Source of the DNA: CAZWES01 sp964632395
Lineage (GTDB): Bacteria; Patescibacteriota; Gracilibacteria; Peribacterales; Peribacteraceae
Direction of reading: 5' to 3'
DNA: 14,467 nucleotides
Assembly: GCA_964632395.1 (NCBI GenBank)
Contig: CAZWES010000025.1
Coordinates: 1 to 14,467 of the forward strand
This document shows, piece by piece, positions 12,390-14,467 of this stretch. Each line of letters begins with the position of its first letter. Within the stretch, counting starts at the first letter, position 1. Under the pieces are notes generated by a model that was given only the letters and a program-made list of their open reading frames with translations, ran no database searches and was not told the DNA's origin. Both the position numbers and the translations under genes were made by a program.

Positions 12390-12590
12390 CACTTCGCTCT
12401 GCTGGTTACCGTAGATCACACAGAAATTTGTGTTTGTTGTTTGTGAAATCAGGGCAGAGCTTCGCGGGGCACACTTCGCGATCTGCCTATGATCGAACAT
12501 GGTTTGGCCTGCCACGCGAAGCTCTGCCCCTGTGGAAGAAAAATCCACAACAAACATCACTCTGCTGAAAGTAATCCGCAGAGCGAAGTG
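12390..12590. repeat. 201-bp imperfect inverted-repeat element (MITE-like)
   Basis: The ends are perfect 13-bp inverted repeats, CACTTCGCTCTGC (12390-12402) and its complement (12578-12590), extending to 18 of 20 bp. An inner pair of 20-bp arms (12452-12471 and 12510-12529, GGGCAGAGCTTCGCG core) matches at 19 of 20. Stretches between the arms (TTTGTTGT-rich left, CAACAAAC-rich right) also partly pair. The whole folds into one long interrupted hairpin with a 38-nt top loop. No reading frame inside is credible. No clear target-site duplication is visible. Confidence 0.8.
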
Positions 12591-12636
12591 TGGTGGTGCT
12601 TGTGCGACAAAATCATAACCGATTTCCGCAAAAGTT

Positions 12637-12681
12637 GCGGCGGCGGCCGGTAATTCCGGGGCGCGCTGCGGCCGCCGCCGC
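12637..12681. repeat. GC-rich 13-bp hairpin
   Basis: A perfect 13-bp inverted repeat, GCGGCGGCGGCCG (12637-12649) and CGGCCGCCGCCGC (12669-12681), surrounds a 19-bp loop. It is almost pure G+C within an A/T-leaning neighbourhood. TTTCGG follows, not a U-tract. It lies between the MITE-like element and the promoter of the 55-aa gene, so it may insulate that transcription unit or be another repeat element. Confidence 0.8.
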
Positions 12682-12718
12682 TTTCGGACGATTTCGACGT
12701 GCTCTCTGGCTGCTCTAC

Positions 12719-12747
12719 TTGCAAAGGAAGCAGAAATTTGATAGAAT
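12719..12747 (+). promoter_or_regulatory. Promoter of the 55-aa/phospholipase D-like operon
   Basis: TTGCAA (12719-12724), a 17-bp spacer and TAGAAT (12742-12747) give a good sigma-70-type promoter. Expected start is near 12754, about 4 nt before the ATG at 12758. Confidence 0.65.
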
Positions 12748-12757
12748 ATAAGGATTT

Positions 12758-12925
12758 ATGTTACTCCTTAAAAAAGCACTCCATTACCTTTTGGAAGCAC
12801 AAAAAGAAACACGTGCTCAACCTACATTCAAGCAGTTCGCGCAAAAGTGCAATAAGTACAAGGAGGTACAGGAGAGAACTTCTGAGCTCAAAAAATTAGA
12901 AAACCAATTTGATGAATATGCCTGA
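12758..12925 (+). CDS. Small 55-aa charged helical protein, unrecognised
   Basis: This frame begins MLLLKKALHYLLEAQKETRA and ends LENQFDEYA, with a Lys/Glu/Gln-rich helical composition and no signal peptide. I do not recognise it. Support for a real gene: a well-placed promoter (12719-12747), amino-acid composition like neighbouring genes, and a short overlap with the downstream phospholipase D-like gene. Its TGA (12923-12925) lies past that gene's ATG codons at 12912 and 12918, an arrangement typical of translational coupling. AAGGA before the start is the closest thing to a Shine-Dalgarno in the window, but the predicted transcript would begin within or after it. It could act as a leader peptide or partner of the downstream enzyme (inference). 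Confidence 0.6.
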   Translation: MLLLKKALHYLLEAQKETRAQPTFKQFAQKCNKYKEVQERTSELKKLENQFDEYA

Positions 12926-14342
12926 AGCAACAGAGCTACCCGAACCGGCTACTACGGAAAAACAGAAAAATGTATTCGACAAGATCGAAAAGGTGTCTAC
13001 GCTCCTGGAAAAAGAATCAGAATTGTCTGAAGCAGAGATAGGGGAAGCAAAAAAACTTCTCACAGAAATTACAGAGGATACAAAGAGAATGGACGGCGAG
13101 GTACGCTCATTTTTCGAGGATAGCGTTTTTGATCACCTGCAAAACTTGCTTCCTCAGCACCCCTTTTTTCACGAACTCAATAAGGATTCTTCCGAATTCA
13201 TTGACTTTGTCGATTTACTGATTGACGGAGAGGAATCTTTCGAGAAAATTATAGAAAGTATAAAAGCTGCTGAAAAATCTATATACATCAACATTTTCAT
13301 ATGGCGCGATGATCATATTGGGAATCAGGTTGCAAAAGAGGTGCTTTCAGCTGCTGATCGCGGTGTGAGAGTGACGATAGTAAAAGATCAACTTGGAGCA
13401 GTCTTTGAACATGCTGAGGAGAACAAGCAGAGCTTCTTTCATAAGGAACTTCTGCCAGAGGATGTCTTGTTACAGAAGGCCCGCTTTGTTGATGCTACAT
13501 ATATGCAACACGGAGAGGCATCTGATACAACACAGAAGGTTAATCCGTTGACTCAGAAGTTGTTGGAACATCCCAATATTACTGTTGAGCACAATACGGT
13601 ACGCAACGACCACTCAAAATACTATATCTTCGACGATGAACGTCTGATTACCGGAGGTATGAATATTGGCGATGAGTATCACAAGGAATGGCATGACTAT
13701 ATGGTGGAGGCAGAAAGTCCTCTCCTGGTTCAAAAATTTAGAGAACGATTATCAGGGAATGATGATTTCGATGAAGGCTCATCAATTGAGTTTTCCCTCA
13801 ATTTACCAAGCTCACTTGTGGAGCAAAAAGAGATCGAACCAATGGTGATAGAGTTGCTCAATAATGCAGAAGAAGAAGTGATAATCGAAATGGCATATTT
13901 CGGAGATGAGGACATCACAGATGCGATTGTTGAAGTTGCCAACAGAAATGTTGATGTAACGATCATTATTCCTGAGCGTGCCAACATTCAGGATTCACTT
14001 AATAGAAGCGTTGCGCGTGAGATTATTCAGAAAACAGGAAACAAAGTGAAAGTCTATCTCTTTCCGAGAATGCTTCATGCCAAGCTGATTCATGTTGATG
14101 GTCGGTTTACTTTTTTGGGATCGGCGAACCTGAATGAGGAGGCCACCCAGAGACTTGCTGAAACAAACATTTTAATTAACGATAAGAATGCACCGTTCAC
14201 ACAAGAAGTCAGGCAGCAATTATCAGATGACATGTCTCAAAGTTCAAAAGTCCTTGAAGCAAAAGATATCCGATGGACTCCTTGGATTGATGACGCTTTG
14301 GCAATGGCTGAGCGTAATGCAGGACGCATGTCGCATAACTAA
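12912..14342 (+). CDS. Phospholipase D / cardiolipin synthase-like protein, soluble, two HKD motifs
   Basis: PLD-superfamily enzymes transfer or hydrolyse phosphatidyl groups, or cut nucleic acid, through a covalent phosphohistidine. Counting from ATG 12912 (476 aa; ATG 12918 is equally possible), two complete HxKx4D motifs are visible: HSKYYIFD at 234-241, followed by GGMNIGDEYHKEWHDY, and HAKLIHVD at 389-396, followed by FLGSANLN. The order and spacing are those of bacterial cardiolipin synthases. Unlike classical Cls, there are no N-terminal membrane helices. Instead residues 1-90 are charged and helical (KIEKVSTLLEKESELSEAEIGEAKKLL). It is therefore probably cytoplasmic or peripheral, and the substrate (lipid or nucleic acid) is open. 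It overlaps the 55-aa gene by 14 or 8 bp. Confidence 0.9.
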   Translation: MNMPEATELPEPATTEKQKNVFDKIEKVSTLLEKESELSEAEIGEAKKLLTEITEDTKRMDGEVRSFFEDSVFDHLQNLLPQHPFFHELNKDSSEFIDFVDLLIDGEESFEKIIESIKAAEKSIYINIFIWRDDHIGNQVAKEVLSAADRGVRVTIVKDQLGAVFEHAEENKQSFFHKELLPEDVLLQKARFVDATYMQHGEASDTTQKVNPLTQKLLEHPNITVEHNTVRNDHSKYYIFDDERLITGGMNIGDEYHKEWHDYMVEAESPLLVQKFRERLSGNDDFDEGSSIEFSLNLPSSLVEQKEIEPMVIELLNNAEEEVIIEMAYFGDEDITDAIVEVANRNVDVTIIIPERANIQDSLNRSVAREIIQKTGNKVKVYLFPRMLHAKLIHVDGRFTFLGSANLNEEATQRLAETNILINDKNAPFTQEVRQQLSDDMSQSSKVLEAKDIRWTPWIDDALAMAERNAGRMSHN

Positions 14343-14467
14343 TCAGGAAGTCTAAGAATGTACTGAAAGCTTATTACTCTATGTTTACAATTTTTTATGA
14401 CAAATCGAAAAAAAGTCTTTTCTCATCCAATAATGAGCCTGAAGGAGACTGAATGACCAGGAAGTGA
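14343..14467. other. 125 bp after the phospholipase D-like gene, nothing identified
   Basis: I see no gene, no convincing terminator hairpin and no repeat here. The segment is A/T-rich with a T-run near 14390 and ends in short frames without features. Confidence 0.4.

Noticed and set aside
12287..12568. Plus-strand 93-codon and minus-strand 85-codon frames over the inverted-repeat element
   Set aside because: They run antisense to the GIY-YIG frame and across a self-complementary element, and show no protein-like features.
12699..12899. 66-codon plus-strand frame upstream of the phospholipase D-like gene
   Set aside because: It begins upstream of the promoter, and the overlapping 55-codon frame (12758-12925) fits the promoter and the downstream gene better.
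1..14467. UGA recoded as glycine (Gracilibacteria-type code)
   Set aside because: UGA ends truB, abiEi, the exonuclease and the glycosyltransferase-like gene at the expected protein lengths, and no conserved domain is interrupted by in-frame UGA.
1..14467. tRNA, rRNA or CRISPR array
   Set aside because: No T-loop-like TTCGA cluster with a cloverleaf, no rRNA-like stretch and no regularly spaced repeat array was found by reading both strands.

Overview
The window reads like a chromosome segment of an ultra-small bacterium of the Candidate Phyla Radiation (Patescibacteria), possibly near Peregrinibacteria/Peribacteria. This is an inference from style, not a marker-gene placement. The signs are: the 5'-3' exonuclease is a free-standing gene without a DNA polymerase domain; housekeeping genes (ftsA, ftsZ, truB) sit among unrecognised small proteins and toxin-antitoxin pairs; and Shine-Dalgarno sequences are almost absent. 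UGA is used as a normal stop (truB, abiEi, exonuclease, the glycosyltransferase-like gene), so the UGA=Gly code of Gracilibacteria/Absconditabacteria does not apply.

Layout. 1-754 (minus): a type IV toxin-antitoxin module, abiEi plus the 5' end of abiEii, which runs off the left edge. 755-2909 (plus): a divergent promoter region, then two unrecognised genes, a 97-aa helical protein and a 544-aa coiled-coil protein. 2954-4526: a multi-pass membrane protein (minus) and truB (plus), divergent around an unusual palindrome built from 8-bp tandem repeats. 4527-5166 (minus): a RelE/ParE-type toxin and Phd/YefM-like antitoxin, with a textbook promoter containing a 21-bp palindrome. 5167-8618 (minus): a lipoprotein, ftsZ and ftsA. 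8619-9089: a 471-bp non-coding stretch. 9090-10426 (plus): a 105-aa protein related in motif to the 97-aa one, then an unrecognised 301-aa protein. 10455-11432 (minus): the 5'-3' exonuclease. 11494-12129 (plus): half of a GT-B/GlgA-like glycosyltransferase. 12137-12373 (minus): a GIY-YIG nuclease frame without a normal start codon. 12390-12681: two strong inverted-repeat elements. 12758-14342 (plus): a 55-aa small protein overlapping a soluble two-HKD phospholipase D/cardiolipin synthase-like enzyme.

How the genes relate. FtsA and FtsZ form the division core. The two toxin-antitoxin modules look independently and autogenously controlled.

The most interesting structures are these. (1) A second copy of the last 14 codons of the exonuclease gene lies at 9425-9466 and differs from the live copy only at synonymous sites. 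The two copies bracket the 301-aa gene like the scar of a targeted insertion. (2) At least five promoters lie so close to their start codons that leaderless or near-leaderless mRNAs are predicted, and nearly every gene lacks a Shine-Dalgarno site. (3) A small-protein family carries a repeated RALLYD-type motif. (4) Two intergenic palindromic elements share the 9-mer TCGCTCTGC.
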